Assembly (NCBI GenBank): GCA_033439295.1
Contig: JAVTLE010000021.1
Span: forward strand, 62,009 to 126,008
Reading direction: 5' to 3'
DNA length: 64,000 nucleotides
Source of the DNA: Deuterostichococcus epilithicus
Taxonomy: Eukaryota; Chlorophyta; Trebouxiophyceae; Prasiolales; Stichococcaceae
Of this stretch, positions 21,682 through 35,327 are shown one piece after another. Under the pieces are notes generated by a model. It saw only the letters and a program-made list of their open reading frames with translations. It had not been told where the DNA came from and did not search any database. The translations under genes were made by a program, and so were the position numbers. Position 1 is the first letter of the stretch. Every line of letters starts with the position of its first letter.

Positions 21682-24341
21682 ATGCCCCAGCCAGCGGCCG
21701 GGCCTGGCGCAGCACCAGCCGCCGCCGTAGGGCAGCCAGTCGACATGCGCCGCCTCACCTCCGCACTGTCTCGAGCACCTGCAGCCGTGTGTGACACCGC
21801 CGCCGCCGCTGCTGCAGCCGCCGCCGCAGCCTTTGCGATGGACCGCCTGCAGCCAGGGAACAGCGCCAAAGCCGCCGGCGCAGCAGCTGCAGGCGCCAGC
21901 ACCCTCAGCTCAGCATCCGCCGGCGGAGGCTCGGCCGCCGGCCGCAGCCCGCAGGCTGCCGAATCGCCCCCAAAGAAGCGGCGGCGACGAGCCGCCAGGC
22001 AGACGACGCTGACCGGCAGAGCGCCGCCGGTCGCTGCGGCGGCAGGGGACGGCAAAACAGGCGGCCCTGGCTTTGCTGCGGCACGGACGTCGGCAGCGGA
22101 TGGCGCAGCAGGGTTCACGGATCTGGGGGAGGGGGCCCTCGTGTGGTACCACCCCGGCACCTGGCCCACGGCCGCGAGTGCTGACCTGCTGCACCGGCTC
22201 CAGGTGTGTTCAAGTGCTCATCTTCCGGCTGTCATGAAACCGAGGCCCTGGAACATCTCCTGTGCTTCTAAGATCGCCTCCTGGAACCTCTCGCCCTCTC
22301 ACCAGCTTGCATTCAAACTCCAACGGCGAGTGGGCGGCCCTACCGCAGGTCATGTCAAGCTGCCGAGGACTTTCTGTGACTCGTGAGGCTGCCCGCGCAA
22401 GCAGGGCGCAGGAAGGCCTGCCAAGGCCAGTGCCTCGCGCCTGCCGTGCGCCTTCCGTGTGCGAGGAGGCAGTCACGCGGGAGCGCGGGTGGGGCGGGTG
22501 CATGGTTCAGGGTTTACGGCACGTGAGACCATGCTCCACTTTCTAGATTCAGGGTTCAGGGTCTCCGATTGCACGCCCCTCGAATCCTGCCGCAACAGGA
22601 GGAAGTGGCGTGGCAGCAGCGGGAGGTCCGCGTCATGGGCCGCACCGTCATGCAGCCCCGCCTCATCGCATACATGGCGGACGACCCCGGGCTGCGGTAC
22701 ACCTACTCGGGGCTCAGCCTCGCGCCGGCAGAGTGGTCGCCGGCGGTCGCGGAGGTGAAGGTGCGGTGAACCTACCTTGTTCAACTCAGGGTGATTAGTC
22801 GCCACCTTGCTCGGTTGGGGTCTTGGCCTCGCACCCGGCGGCGTGTGAGGCTGTCGGCAGGGTGGACTGTCTGTCTCTGCCGCCAATGCGCCTGCACTTC
22901 GGCCCACGCCTGCTGGACGTTGCATCCAAGTGGCAACGACATCGGCGACGGGGACAGGGGCTGCTGGGGGACAGGGGCTGAAGGCTTCCACATGGAGAGA
23001 CACCACCACATCTGTGACCTGACGACCTCAAAGCCACAAACAGAGGTTCTTTCACCGGCGCGGGTGGATGCGCTGGCTCTCGTGCGCTTGCACGACTCGT
23101 CCTGCTAAGCCTACGCAGACGCCATCTCAGGGCCCTGTCACTTGCACAGGCGGTTTCGAGGGACTGAGCGCACTCCAACTCGTGCCTGCGAACCTGTACC
23201 GCATCGGCAGCAGCATCACCTGCCGTGGCGGCTGCCACAGGCAGGCATTGCTGACGGGCCGTCAAGCTCCAGATCCTGCCACCCTTACAGGCGCGCATCG
23301 AGAAGCTGGCGGGAGCGCACTTCAACTCCTGCCTGCTGAACCTGTACCGCGATGGCGGCGACCACATGGGCTGGCACTCCGACAATGAGGCGCTCTATGG
23401 GCGCGAACCCGTCATCGGTGCGCCCTTGCTGCAGGGTGGCAGAGCCCGCGTGCATATGGCTGCAACCCCTACCCTCAGCAGACCCAGCAGGAACCCTTCT
23501 CCCTGGATCTGCAGCCTCGGTGCAACTCCATGTGCTGTCGGCTCGCTGTGGCAGGGCCAACTGGTCCATTGCGGCAGTTCATCTGCAGCAGAAACAGAGG
23601 GCTGCCACCCCTGCGCGGCTGCCAACGACTTTCAACGCGGCCGGAACAGGACGTTGGCTGCTCAGCAGATGACGCGGACCACCCTCATCCGCTCTGCTGG
23701 GCACAGGGCAGAGTCAGCCTTACGTTTCCATCCAATGGCATGGCCAGCAGCGGCACTTTGGCTGGGTCGCAGTCATGGTCGTCACGGCAGCAGAGGTATT
23801 CTTCCTGAGACTTGGTTCAATGCGTGCAGGCTCTGCGTCCTTTGGCGCCAGTCGAGACTTCATGCTGCGCCACAACCAGCTGCGCAACCGCAAGTTGCGC
23901 TTTCCGCTCGGCGATGGCGATGCGCTCGTCATGGCAGGTGAGCAGACCTACTGTTCCCAGTCCAAAGCCAACCCTGGCGCTGCAGTCCTGAGGTGGCTTG
24001 AGAGTCCTGTGCTCTGTCGTTGGTGCCGCAGCATGGCATCGGACAGTGCACGACACCGTCCAGTTTCTGCCTTCTGCGTCGTGACGAATACTTGTCGTGT
24101 ATCATCCGTGTCTCTGAGATCACAGCACCCTGCAGCCAGGCCAGCAGACGAGCTGACGAGCTCGGCGACCCTGCGGCCTGCTGACTGCCGATGCCCTGCT
24201 GTGTCATTACGCCCAGGCACAACGCAAGACCACTGGATGCACGCAGTGCCAAAGCGTGCGACAGTCGGCACGCCACGCGTCAACTTGACATTCCGGAAGG
24301 TGGTGCACCTCGAGACCAGCGGTCGCTGGCGTAGCAGCTGA
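21682..24341 (+). CDS. ALKBH2: ALKBH2-like DNA oxidative dealkylase (Fe(II)/2-oxoglutarate dioxygenase), 347 aa
   Basis: Model: exons 21682-22203, 22599-22760, 23291-23417, 23830-23937 and 24217-24341; all four introns are GT-AG and all phases agree, giving 347 residues. Residues 1-174 are Ala/Gly-rich with a KKRRRR nuclear signal. Residues 175-228 contain LRYTYSGLSLAPAEWSP, the ALKBH2/3 substrate-side segment. The catalytic core is LLNLYRDGGDHMGWHSDNE (His257, Asp259), SASFGASRDFMLRH, and DHWMHAVPK...TPRVNLTFRKV (His315; Arg327 and Arg333 for 2-oxoglutarate). Family knowledge: ALKBH2 repairs 1-methyladenine and 3-methylcytosine in DNA. ALKBH3 is the close alternative; the nuclear signal and the RVNLTFR ending fit either. 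It is divergent from the PNUTS-like gene and tail-to-tail with the next gene. Confidence 0.9.
23138..23235 (+). repeat. Degenerate copy of ALKBH2 exon 3 in intron 2
   Basis: The stretch from about 23138 (cttgcacaggcggtttcgag) through aactcgtgcctgcgaacctgtaccgc... closely parallels the start of exon 3 at 23283-23380 (cccttacaggcgcgcatcgag...aactcctgcctgctgaacctgtaccgc...), including an acceptor-like cag. Mismatches and small indels leave no usable copy of the catalytic HSD motif. It is a pseudo-exon about 150 bp upstream of the true one. Confidence 0.8.
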
Positions 24342-24864
24342 GGTGCATTCGGTGGCAGAGATAATTGTATCTTGTGGGATGCACTGCCGCCGCTCGTGGA
24401 AGGCTGCGGAAGGACTTGTTGCTAGTTGGCTTGCAATTTACAAGAGCGGAGTCCGACAATTGGAATTGAGTGTCGGGTTGCGAGGCTCAGTGTGAGGACC
24501 ACTGTTGATCGCGGCTGGCTGTACAGTTGAGGAATCTTGTTATGAGTCTTCAGAGTCAAAGTTGCTCGTTGACACGGCGTGTGCATGGTGTTGTGCATGT
24601 GTGAAAGCAGGTGTCAAACAGGTCCAGACTGGACCATCCAGTTGTGCCTCAAGAGTCCGCTTACAATCAGGGCACACCATGTGACGACGTGGGCGCACAC
24701 ATGTAGAAATACTATCTGGACCTATCTATTTACTCAAACCAGACACGGCACAGCGCCACAGACTTGCGACCGAGCAAGGAGCATCCGACCCGTACTGCAC
24801 AGGCAGCGCACGCAGGTTGCACCTGCCGCTTTCAAGTTCCCAGGTGCGACCTCTACATACCAGC
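24342..24864. other. Tail-to-tail intergenic region
   Basis: About 520 bp between the ALKBH2-like stop (plus) and the stop at 24865 (minus). It is less GC-rich than its surroundings, as expected for two 3' UTRs. No gene was seen. Confidence 0.5.
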
Positions 24865-27117
24865 TCACGAGGCAAACGACACGGCAATGTCGGTGCGGTC
24901 ACCGCTACTGGAGAGCAGCATCTCACGGCCGCGTGCGCTGGCCACCGCCGGCCGCGACATTGGCGAGCCGTCGGGGGCAGTAGCAGCGGCAGCACCTCCG
25001 CCTGCACCGCCGCGCTGTGCCACCGCCGAGTTGTGTGCGGCTGCGACCGCCATCAGGGCGGCGAAGCAGCGCTGCAGCAAGGCCCACGATCCATGTCTAC
25101 TCCCAAATCGTGAAACGAACAGTACAAAGGTATCAACTATAAGCTGCAGGCCATCAGCATGGTGCAGCAGGGCAACACGGTGAAGCCGCCCAGCAATTTG
25201 TGTTCGAGTTGGCTTAAGAAGGGTTTGTTCAAGCAGAAGAGCAGACAGCACCAGCAGAGGCGCGCACCTGACGTGAGGGGCTGGTGTCTCCATGCGTGTG
25301 TGGAAGCCTGACCGATAGCGACCTCAATGACATCGCTACCGCGCCGGCCGGCAGCGGGTCTGCATCGCTGCCGCAGCCGCCAGCTGCAGCCGCCAGAGGC
25401 GCCGGCGACACTGACGTACAGCCGAGCTGCTGCTGCAGCTGCCACTGCTGCGGCGCAACCGCCAGGCTGCTGAGCTGCGAGGCGAGCCCCGTCACCAGGC
25501 GCCGCATGTCAACATGCACCGACTCCCGCCGCTCAGCGGCCTGCCAAAGTGAGCGGGACGCACATCATACATACCCAGGTACAGTGCCCCCACTCGCTAG
25601 TCAGTGCTGACAGTGTAATCATCCTGGTGAACGACTGTTCATTCGCATTCTTCCAGCTCTCTCTGTGCAGTGGATGTGCACGGATGCGGGAGCAGAGACA
25701 TTGATCATCTACATCTTTGCTGCAGGACTGTGCGGCACCTTGAGGACGGCCTCTAGCAGCTCGCTGTGCGGCCGCTTTCGTGGCAAAGCACCTGCATGCA
25801 TTGAGCACATGCTGAAGCTTGCTGCGTTGTGTGTCGAGGTACCATGCTGCAATGCTCCTGGCATCTGCATGTGAGGACCGTCCCAGTCAACATTCTTTGT
25901 TTCCGCTTGCAGATGCCCATCAGGCACCTCCTATTGCGGCGATGCATCCTGGTTGGCTCTGCTCGCGCACCTGGCAGAGATGCATAAGAGTATTGATGAG
26001 CCCACCTGTGCGCGGCGGCAGGCATGGCGCCGCAGTCTGGCCGTCTTTAGGGCTCGTTCCGGCTGCCGCAAGTGCTTCCGCTGCTTCCTGCTGCGCGCCG
26101 CCTGAGCCCTCCTCGTCGTACACAATCTCGCATGCGCCGTCTTCCTCGTTGTCAAACGACTGCTGATCACCACTGCAGGCGGCACTCTCGTCGCCGCTGC
26201 CGCCGCAGCCGCCGCCATTGCTGCCATCCTCGCCGCCGACGGCAGCTACCTGGGCCTGGTCAGGCAGCTGCTTGGCATGCGGCGACAAGGGCGCGGCACC
26301 GTTGGGCCGTTTCGCCATTTGCCGGGCAGCCTTAGCCGCGTCTGCCGGTCCACCCGCTGGCAGGGCAGTGTCAGAAGTAGGCTGGCAGGCGACCACAGCC
26401 TGTCGTTGTGCCGGCTGCTGCTCGCGGGCGCCACCGTCTTCCCCGGACAATGCATGCTGCGGCCCCTGAGCTGGGGGCTGGCGCTGAGGCGGCTCGCCAG
26501 AGCCTGGCGAGCTGCTTTGATCAAAGTCCCAGCCGGCGGCGACACTGCCGCCCTGAGGGCTGCTGGCGCTGCCGCGCAGCACATCAGCCGCTGCGCAGCC
26601 GTCATCGTCGTCGATGATAGGGATGGTGTCCTCGAAGCCACAGCTCCAGTCGCTGCTGGCAGTCTGCTGCTGCTGCTGCTGCTGCTGCGGCGGCGGCGGT
26701 GGTCCTTGGCCCATGGCGGTAGCTGCTGACCTGCTGTGGCTGCGTTGCTGCGCTGCCACTGCGGCTGGGTGTCGGGCGCCGACAACGACACCATGCCCAG
26801 CCGGCGGCCGCAGCCCCGGCTGCTGCCGGCGCTGCGAGTCACCGCCGCTAGCAGGCCAGGACTCATTGGCCACATCGTCGACTAAGCCGTCTGCGTCCGT
26901 TGCACCCACGACATGCACGGGGCTTGCACCGCCTGAGCCTCCAGAGCTCCACCGCCGCCGCCGCTGTTGCAGCCGCCAGTCCTGACGCTGCTGGCTGGGG
27001 TGGCTCCATGCGCTGTGCATGTCAGCACTTGGCCCTCCGCTGCCGTCGCCGCCATGCCAAACCGCAGAGCCAGGGGATGTCCCCAAGGGGCCAGAGGATG
27101 TCTCCATAGGGCGCGGC

Positions 27118-27171
<54 letters not shown>

Positions 27172-27772
27172 CCGCCTGCCGGCCGCCACCTGCTGTGGAC
27201 GCCATCTTTGGCGCCCTCGCCAGCGGCGGCAGCAGCATCGTCAAAGACGAGCTCCACTGTCGGTGCGCCAGGCGAAGGCGGCCCTTGAGCCGCTGCCAGT
27301 GCGCACTGCTGTGAGGGCGATGCCACCAGAAGGACCGTGCCATCCGATTGGGCCATGCTATAGGGCTCGGACACATCGTCCGCTGCAACAAAAACAAGCG
27401 GCGGTTTGACAGATTCGAAAGGGGGCCGAGCGTGATTCACTGGTCTTGCAAGCCAACTTGCAAACGTATCTGCTTCCACAAGTTTAGGGTTGACGAACTG
27501 TTGTGGAGGAGGCCAGATGCTGCAGTGTTATAGGCGCTGCAAAGCGAGCGCCGTATGTCTTGCAGTGGCTGCTCACAGCAGTCAGCAAGTTGCATCGGTG
27601 CCCACGACGAGCACACAATGCATTGAGAACACACATTGGTACGGTGGACATTCCGCTGTAAGGAGGACCATACCAAACACGCCGGTGCCGCCCTTCCAGG
27701 CGTCCTCTGAAGCTTGCCAGGCGTAGGTGCCGGCGCGAGACACAGGTGGCTGCTGCTGCTGCTGCTGCTGCT

Positions 27773-27822
<50 letters not shown>

Positions 27823-30800
27823 AGCAGCGGCTCCGGCAGTGGCGTCAGCAGCGCCGACGATGCGGCGCCCACCCAGCTGTCGTCATCCCAGTCGTCAGGG
27901 TCGAAATCGGCCAGAAGCTCCGCCGCTGAGCGCCACAACGTTTTCAACAATCAACGTTGGAATGAGTGATGAAGGGTCGCTTCATTTCAGTCACCAGAGC
28001 CAGGCTGGCCATTCATACGCACATTCAGGTGTGGCTTGGCTGTAGTTCGTGAATGCCTATTTCCGTGGCGCTATCACAGGGGCTGTCACAGCAGTCCGAG
28101 AGCTGTTTCGTTCCACCAGCGGCAATGTTGCATGACACCCTTTGGCAGACTCGCAGGTCGCAGGCACGCCGTCACTAGCTGCCCACCAGCAATCCAGGCG
28201 CCGACTGCCACAGGTGAGGTGCCGCTGCAGCCCAACAGCATCGTGGAGATACGCAGACGAAGCTGAGGAACCGAGAGCCTGTCTCAGCATGAGCACGGGG
28301 ATAGGCTTTGGGAGACATCAGTCGTGCCTGCGAGGTTGGCAGCAGCGCGGCGCCTGTCCTCCTGGATCTCTTGCAGCCGCTGCGCCAGCACCGCCGCCCG
28401 CTGTGCGTTCGTTGCTGCCAGCCGCGTGGCCTCGGCCTCAGCCTGCGGGCCAGGCGGGCAGCAGGACGACGCTCTCGTCCATCAAAGAGGTTCGGGGGTT
28501 GGTTGACAATACACCAAACGCCCACGACCATCTTGAGGCTCTAGATAGTGTGCGTCATTTGGATGGTGGAACACACTTAGGGGCTTGTGACGCAGACCAA
28601 GCGGCCACCAAGAAGCGGAAATCAGTGATGCAGCGTCAACCGACGCCCACCTGCCGCTGGGCGGCTTCAGCTTCCGCCGCAGCCGCAGCCGCCGCCTGCT
28701 GTGCCTCGTGGGCGGCAAAGTCTTGCGGCGACAGCATGGCACACAGGAAGTGCAGCGGCCCTGTAGGCTCCTCCTGGCCGCCAGCGCCGCCGCCGCCCAT
28801 GTCGCGCATTGCAGACTGCACCAGTGCCGCCAGGCTGGCGCCGGGCCGCCTGCCGCCTGCTGCGCGGCCGCCCTGGACGGACTGGCGACGATCATGGTGA
28901 CGTTCTCATTGTGTCGACCCATATGATGATGTAGAGTGCTGCTTTGGCCAGCTGCAGTGCGCTGCCAGAGACTGCTGACACATTCACTGCAATGCCGATG
29001 AGTCGTTGACGATATCTTCCTAACATATTGGTGCAGATTGCGCACCCTGCCAGGCCTGGCGGAAGTATCAGACGGGCGTCGCGGTGGCAGCAGCAGCGCC
29101 TCGGGGTTGTGCGCCGGCCGATACCGTGGCTTGCGGCCCGGCGGTCGCCTGCATAAACTCAGGCCAACAAGACGAACAGTGGACATCTGAAAGCGACGGC
29201 GGTTGCCAACACGACATTTTGCTGGGTCCTCATGCATCACATGCGTCAGTCCAATGGCAGGTTGTCAACTGGCAGTACAGCAGCAATGCCACGACGAGGT
29301 GCACCACATGCCGCTGTCGAATGGCACTGCCGGGTGGCCTGTTGGTGCTATACAACGATCGGCAGCATCTGTCGACATGCAGTTGTATGTTCCACAGCTG
29401 ACTTGCGGAACCCACGAGCTCACCTGAACAGGACACTTGGGCAGAGACGTGCGAGGTTGGCGGCTGAGAAGTCAGGCGCCAGCCGCCAGCCAGCCGGCTC
29501 CGGCGCCGTCGCTGCCACTGGCCGCAGGTCCAGCTTGCTGCCAGCCTGCGCATCAGGACCGCGATGTGAGCACCAGGTCATGTCATAGCTGTATATGTCC
29601 GGCAAAGGTCGTCACATCAAGGCGCACTGCAAGGCAGTGCCCATGTCTGCCACACTGCAGATCCGCCACAGCAGTCGCAGCCCCTCTACAGCTGCGAACA
29701 CCGCAGACTTCGACACCACTCTGTGCCTCGATCACAGTTTAGAGCATGAACCTCACAATCCTGCGCCGGCAATGGTCCAGGGATCATCCACCGAGGGTGC
29801 AGGTGACCACCTTGGCGCCAGCGCGCTCCTGTCGGCGTGCCGGCAAGCCCATTGCCTGCCCGGCGGAGCCGCTGCCACCGCCGCCGGNGCTGCCAGCTGC
29901 CTCCTCGCTGCCGCCCGGCCGCGGGTCCAGGGGCTCCGCCGCCGCGCTGCCGGTCGGGGCTGAGCCCGGGCGCTGCGCCTGCAGCTGCCGACGACGCTCC
30001 AGCTGCGGCAGCATGGCCCGCTGTGCGCCGCCGCTGCCGCCTCCTACAGGCAGGGAGGCACCAGCTGCATATCAAGTAGTGGAGGCTCGCGCATGCATGC
30101 CGTGGACAACCCTGGTACAGCGATCTGACCTGATGCTCAGTCCTACAATGCGTTTGAGAACAGAAAGTCAGCTCATGCGGCATAGCTGGCAGCCGCGATG
30201 CAATCCACCCAAGCACACAGGCAGGCAAAGCAGGGCAGGTCACCTGCTGCGGCGAGAGGATCGGCCATTTCCTCCAGGTGCGGCTCCTCCACCTCGTTGT
30301 CGCTGTCCTGCAGCACAGCCTGACGCGCCCGCCTGCAGCACACACAGCAGCAAGGATGCAGGTGCTGTTCGAAGGAACTCCTCATGTCAGTAGCAGAAAC
30401 GCGCCACAAGCCCTCAACACCGCTGACAAATTTCTCATATATACCGGTCGCAGGCGCCAACAGCCCTCAACACTATCGCTGACAGATGCGGCAGGCGCGG
30501 CAGGCTCCCCATCGATGCCACAAAGGTCAGGCTGGCCACCTCTCGAGGAAGAGGGTCATCGAAATGTGTAATCGCTCGACTCACGCACGCACCTGCGCAG
30601 TTGCGGCGCCTGAGCTGGGGGAGCCGTGCTGCCTGCAGTGCAACGTGAGCAATAGAGTTGACGAAGTTTCCTGCTTCTACAGAAAGCCGCGTGGCTGTCT
30701 CACATGCACGATGACTGGATGGACAAGACGTGAGCTTTGATGAAATGGCAGCTGCATCAACACCCAGCGGGATCGTGCATGAGATCAGTGCTGCTTCACG

Positions 30801-33800
30801 TTTTCAGCTTCTGCGGTACTTCGCACCCACCAGCAATGGCTGTCGCGGCGAACGACGTAAACGCGTCATCATCGCCGTCATCCACGATCATGTCCTCTGC
30901 ACCAAAGGAAACATGCCCACAGATGCTCCGACCTCGATTGGAAGCCCTGTCGGCGTGCTTGCAATCCGACCCAGCATTATCATATAAGCTCATCTAGACT
31001 GAGTGCTGTCAGACACAGCAAAGGCAGGTGCACGGCTGGGTTTGGGGCCAGATCCAGCTCTGTATCACAGCCACAACAGGTGCACAGCGTCAGTATGAAC
31101 GACAGAGCCGCATAGTGCGCGCTGATACGAGAGGCCCAAACTGGCGACATCATCTGCAATGCGAACGCACCGCACGTTTCCTCGACTTCGTCCTCCGCCG
31201 TCGCCGCCGCCTCATTCAATGGCGGCAGCCGCATGCGGCCGAGGCGGCTGCGGAATATGGGCACGATGGCCGGCGCCGGCGAGGCGGTGGCAGCTGCCAT
31301 CTGCTGGCGGGCTGTCTCCTGCTGTCCCATGCTGTGCTGATGCTCCGGTGTCGAGCCTGCTTGTGTCTGCTGCTCCACTGAGGGGCTGCACGCTGCCGCT
31401 GCAGCAGATGCGCTACAGGCTGTGCCAAGGTCGTCGATATCAAAGATGATATTGACGCTGGCACCCTGCGGCTCGGATGGAGGCGTAGGCTGGCCGCAGG
31501 AAGGCCCTTGTAAAAGCGGCGCCGGCAGAGTTGCATGTCCGAACTCGCGCATGCTGCCTGTGCCGCCTGCCACGGCGCCGCCTGTGCCGTCCGGGCCAGC
31601 AGGCTGCTGCGCCGCCGGGTCAGTCGAGGCATCCGCTGCAGCCGGCAGACCATCTGGGAACGCTCGTCTGGAGGGTGCAAGTGGGTCCTCGTCCAGAAAC
31701 TCCAGAGCGATCTGTGCGGCACCGGCCAGCAGGGGGCTGTCAGGTGCCACTACTGCCGCAGGCGGTGAGTTGCCGCTCAGCGGAGGACTGCTGCAACGCG
31801 GACTGCGTGCCGCCGGCGCGTCTGGGCTGCTGCATGGCGGTGTTGCCGGCACGGGGACGCTGGCGGCGGCGGCAGGCGCGCCTTCTGCGACCGCCTGTGC
31901 AGCGCCCGCTGCGGCATCAGCTGCAGTGCTGGCGGCCGCATCTGGTCGCGCCGGGGCCTCGGCAGCAGCGGCGGCTTTGGCTGCGCCGGCGGCTGCGCCA
32001 GCGTCACCGCCTCCGCTGCTGAAGTACCTCTCGAAGTCGGCGCGTAGGTAGCCAGGCAGCGTCACCTGCACAACCACTGGCAGTGGTGTTTGAGCTTTGA
32101 GGCCACTTCATCGATCGAATTCGCAGGTACGCATGATCGGACTGACCTCATCATGCTGCCAAGATATCCGGCTCCAGCCTCCGGGATTCGTTTCGATCAG
32201 ACCTGTGCACGGCTGCGAGCATGTGGATGCTACAGCATGCACGAGCAAATCTTGACGCAGCCGCAAGAACCGCGCAGCCCTGACAGTTGCGACCAGGCAA
32301 AATTAAGGAGCGCTGTTGCACATGTATTGAATGTTTCTGCACCTATGTTCGACCCACACCATGACAGCGGCACCTTGACTGAGCTAAGCAGAGTATGCAG
32401 CACGCTTGCATGACTCCTAATACGCACCTCTTCCAGCAGATGCTCGGTCTCCTCGTCATCTGAGAACATCTCAAAGTCCAGTGGCACATGGTGCCTTCGC
32501 AGAATCTCCTGCGGAAGTCACAATCGGCGGCATCTCTACATTTTTGCGGACTTCGCTATCGGTTGCAAGATGCAGAGCGCAATCTGAGGTATCAGGGTCA
32601 TGGACTGCAGCTTTGCTTGCAGCCTGAGAGTTCAGGCGCGCTCTTCATGGAGTTTGAGGTTCAAGCCTCCTACCCCTTCAAGAGGTGGAGCACACATACG
32701 CTCTGAAGTTATACGAGATGTCACATATGCCCTCCACGCTTAGAGGGTGGAGGCCAGGTGGTCAGGTGGTCTCGCACCCTGAACTGCTGGGTGAAGCGGC
32801 TGCCGTCAGCGTCGCCGCTGGCAGGGGAGGAGGCTGCCAGCCCACCCTGCAGCAGGCGGTCCGCGTCCACGGGACACGGCGAGCCATTGGGGAAGAGGCT
32901 GCAGCCGCAGAGGGACGCATCCCTTATGATGGCCGACGAACTTATGCAGCACTCGAACGCCATTAGACCTGATCCACAAATGCAGGTTCACGCTGTGGTG
33001 GCGGCGGCCGCAGTGCCCAGCACGGCCACATCACCATCCAGCTGACATGTGAATTGTTACGTACTCCGAGCAGGCCGATGCATGTCTCAGAGATTTTGCC
33101 CCGCGGCAAGCTCTGCCATCTGCGCGGCGTGCGCACCGGCTGGCTGCGCATCCAGACCCGTGGTTTCGAGCACGGGGAGGTGCAGGCTTTAAGAAGCACA
33201 GCCGTACTCTGCCAAAGTTCCTTCAGTCGTGGGCTGGGGCCCGTGCAATGCGGGCTGCTGCAGCGCGCTTGAAATCCTGAATGCTGCATCGAAGGACACT
33301 GCATACTTCGGCTCCAGCCGCAGGCACAGGCTGGCGTGCTGGAGCTCTGCAAATGGGTGGCGGGCATGAGCTCAGCCACGGCCACGATTGTCAGCACCGC
33401 CCTTCGTCACGAGCAGCCTGTGCCCGCGGCGCGGCTGAAGTCTGCAGACCCTAGATCCTAAGCGCCCATGTGTCCCGCTCGCACAGCGGGACCTCCTTAT
33501 TCACTGCTGTCCTCTGGCCCTCTTGCTTCAGCTCTGCCACAGCTGGGACATTGCGTCACGAGACTACCCCAACTCAAACCCCTTAGCGTCAGGGGCACAC
33601 CAGGCGACGCCCTCCTCGAAGGACGGCGGCCGGAAGTGCCTCACAGGGTCCAGCGAGATGGCCGCTGCGCGCCGTGCGTTGGGATTGCCCTCAAACACCA
33701 TCGCCTGTGCAGCACACGCATGTGACACCAAATCGACAGTGTATCCAGGCCGGCGACATCAACTGAGCCATGGCATGCCCTCCTTGTCAATTTGAACATT

Positions 33801-35324
33801 GGCCTGCGCTCGGCTCGAGTGTGACATACACTGCTGAATAGGCAGAACGGCGACGCAGCTAGGTGTCCCTGGTCAGCAAGCGAGTTAAGGACATGGAAAG
33901 CATGGCCTCCTCTTGTCTGAGCGCCCTGCGGCGCCTGATGGCGACAATCCACAGCATGAGCGCTGCTGCCTGAACTCTGGCAGCATGCCAAGTCTTCAAT
34001 GTCGAGCTTCCGTTGCATCAATGCATAGTGACGTGCACCTCAAACTGCTCAAGGGTGGGCATCCTCAGCTCGCCCGACTCCAGCTGCGCCCGCACTTGCG
34101 CCTCGACATTTGCTGGCTGCTCCGCTGCAGGCCAAGTGGTGCACAGGTTTTGGATCAGGGCCGGCCGCACACCTATGTAGATTCAAGTTGGCTACGCGTG
34201 ATCAGTGGCAACGAAAGAGAGCCGCAGAGGCTCGACGACATTCTGGCCGTGTGGTACACCATCAGATATCGCGGACTTGCAGGATCGCGAAAGGATCAGT
34301 GGGTCGAGCGGTCATCGAACTGAGCGAGCGGTCCTCAGTTTCACGAACTAAGAGCAGCAGCCGGTGCAACGTGTTGACGGTGCCGCACCTGCTGCCGCAT
34401 CATCTGCCGCCGCCGCAGCAGTCGCGGCGCGCTTTGAAGCCTTCCCAGTCGCGGGGGGCTTGGCGGCTGCCTGGCAAGCCTTGAGCGCATCCGCCGTCTG
34501 CTTCATCAGCGCTGCTTTCATGCTCTTGATGATCTGCGCTGTGTCTAAGAGAACTTATAGATGCTGGGCAAGTCGAGCAGGACATTCCTATTGCGAGTCT
34601 ACTACAAGGCAGTGATGCACCAGACTCGTTCATGGTGAGACTGAGCCGCCTATGCGAACCACATGTTTACACGCAGCACGCACGGCATTCGGAACACGTG
34701 GTATGCCTTTCCGAGTAACGGACCAAGGTTCTTTGCAGGGGCAGGAGCTTGCCTCGACGCGCGTGTGGACCTCTGCTGCAGCGGCCTCCGCGATGCTGGG
34801 TCCAACTGCCGCTGTGCCGGCACGGGGGGAAGTGCCGTCCTACAGCAGTATTGTAGCTCGTTGCCCAGGGCCCTGCTCGATGCTGGCAACACAGGGCAGC
34901 TGACCTGTAGTTTCTGGCACAGGATGCGCACTACCAACTGGTACCAACGGCTGTGCGGCAATACTTCGTGTCTGCAACCACTTGGGCACTTGGGCACCAT
35001 GAGCACTGGACATCCGCAGAGAGCCATGTACTCGACGGCACGAGGCACGACAACACTGCAGTGCACCGCGAGCGGTGGACACCCCATCCGAAAAGCAGCA
35101 TGATGATATTGACACCAGCGCAACATGCAGCAGGGTGTTGTGAAGGCGCGCCGTCACCTCGTCGTCGACGTCGAAGGCCGACAGGCACAGCTGCAGGTAG
35201 CCCGCGCGGAATGGGTCCCGCTTGTGGCGCTTCCGCTGGATGTCCTCCATCGCATCATCCAGCAGCCGCCGCTTGTCCGCGGGCGCCAGCGGCCGCCGCT
35301 GCAGGGACGACTGGAGCGACGCCC
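24865..35324 (-). CDS. Large low-complexity protein of unknown function (possibly more than one gene)
   Basis: Not recognised. Exon-like segments on one strand, N to C: the segment starting at 35324 (SLQRRPLAPADKRRLLDDAM...DPFRAGYLQLCLSAFDVDDE); near 34540-34400 (KSMKAALMKQTADALKACQA); near 34115-34035 (ANVEAQVRAQLESGELRMPT); near 33705-33580 (PVRHFRPPSFEEGVAWCAPD); near 32510-32430 (HHVPLDFEMFSDDEETEHLL); near 32060-31150 (VTLPGYLRADFERYFSSGG, then Ala/Pro-rich); near 28470-28330 (charged, coiled-coil-like); 27920-27740 (acidic, then polyPro/polyGln); a long Gln/Ser/Gly-rich exon, about 27470-25930; 25323-25540 (ESVHVDMRRLVTGLASQLSS); and a last exon ending GDRTDIAVSFAS at the stop 24865. 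Acidic SDDEE/DDDGD patches and polyGln suggest a nuclear protein, but that is inference. The 5' end is open: a short ATG exon at 35798-35827 (MRPGSSRSSQ) is only a candidate. Confidence 0.45.
27118..27171 (-). repeat. CTG/CAG microsatellite coding about 17 glutamines
   Basis: An uninterrupted CTG run on the plus strand reads as polyGln on the minus strand, within the long low-complexity exon of the unnamed gene. Confidence 0.9.
27748..27831 (-). repeat. Compound CTG plus CGG microsatellite coding polyPro then polyGln
   Basis: On the plus strand about eight CTG units run directly into about nineteen GGC units. On the minus strand this reads as about 17-20 prolines followed by about eight glutamines, in frame with the acidic exon LLADFDPDDWDDDSWVG. 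Confidence 0.85.
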
Positions 35325-35327
35325 CTG

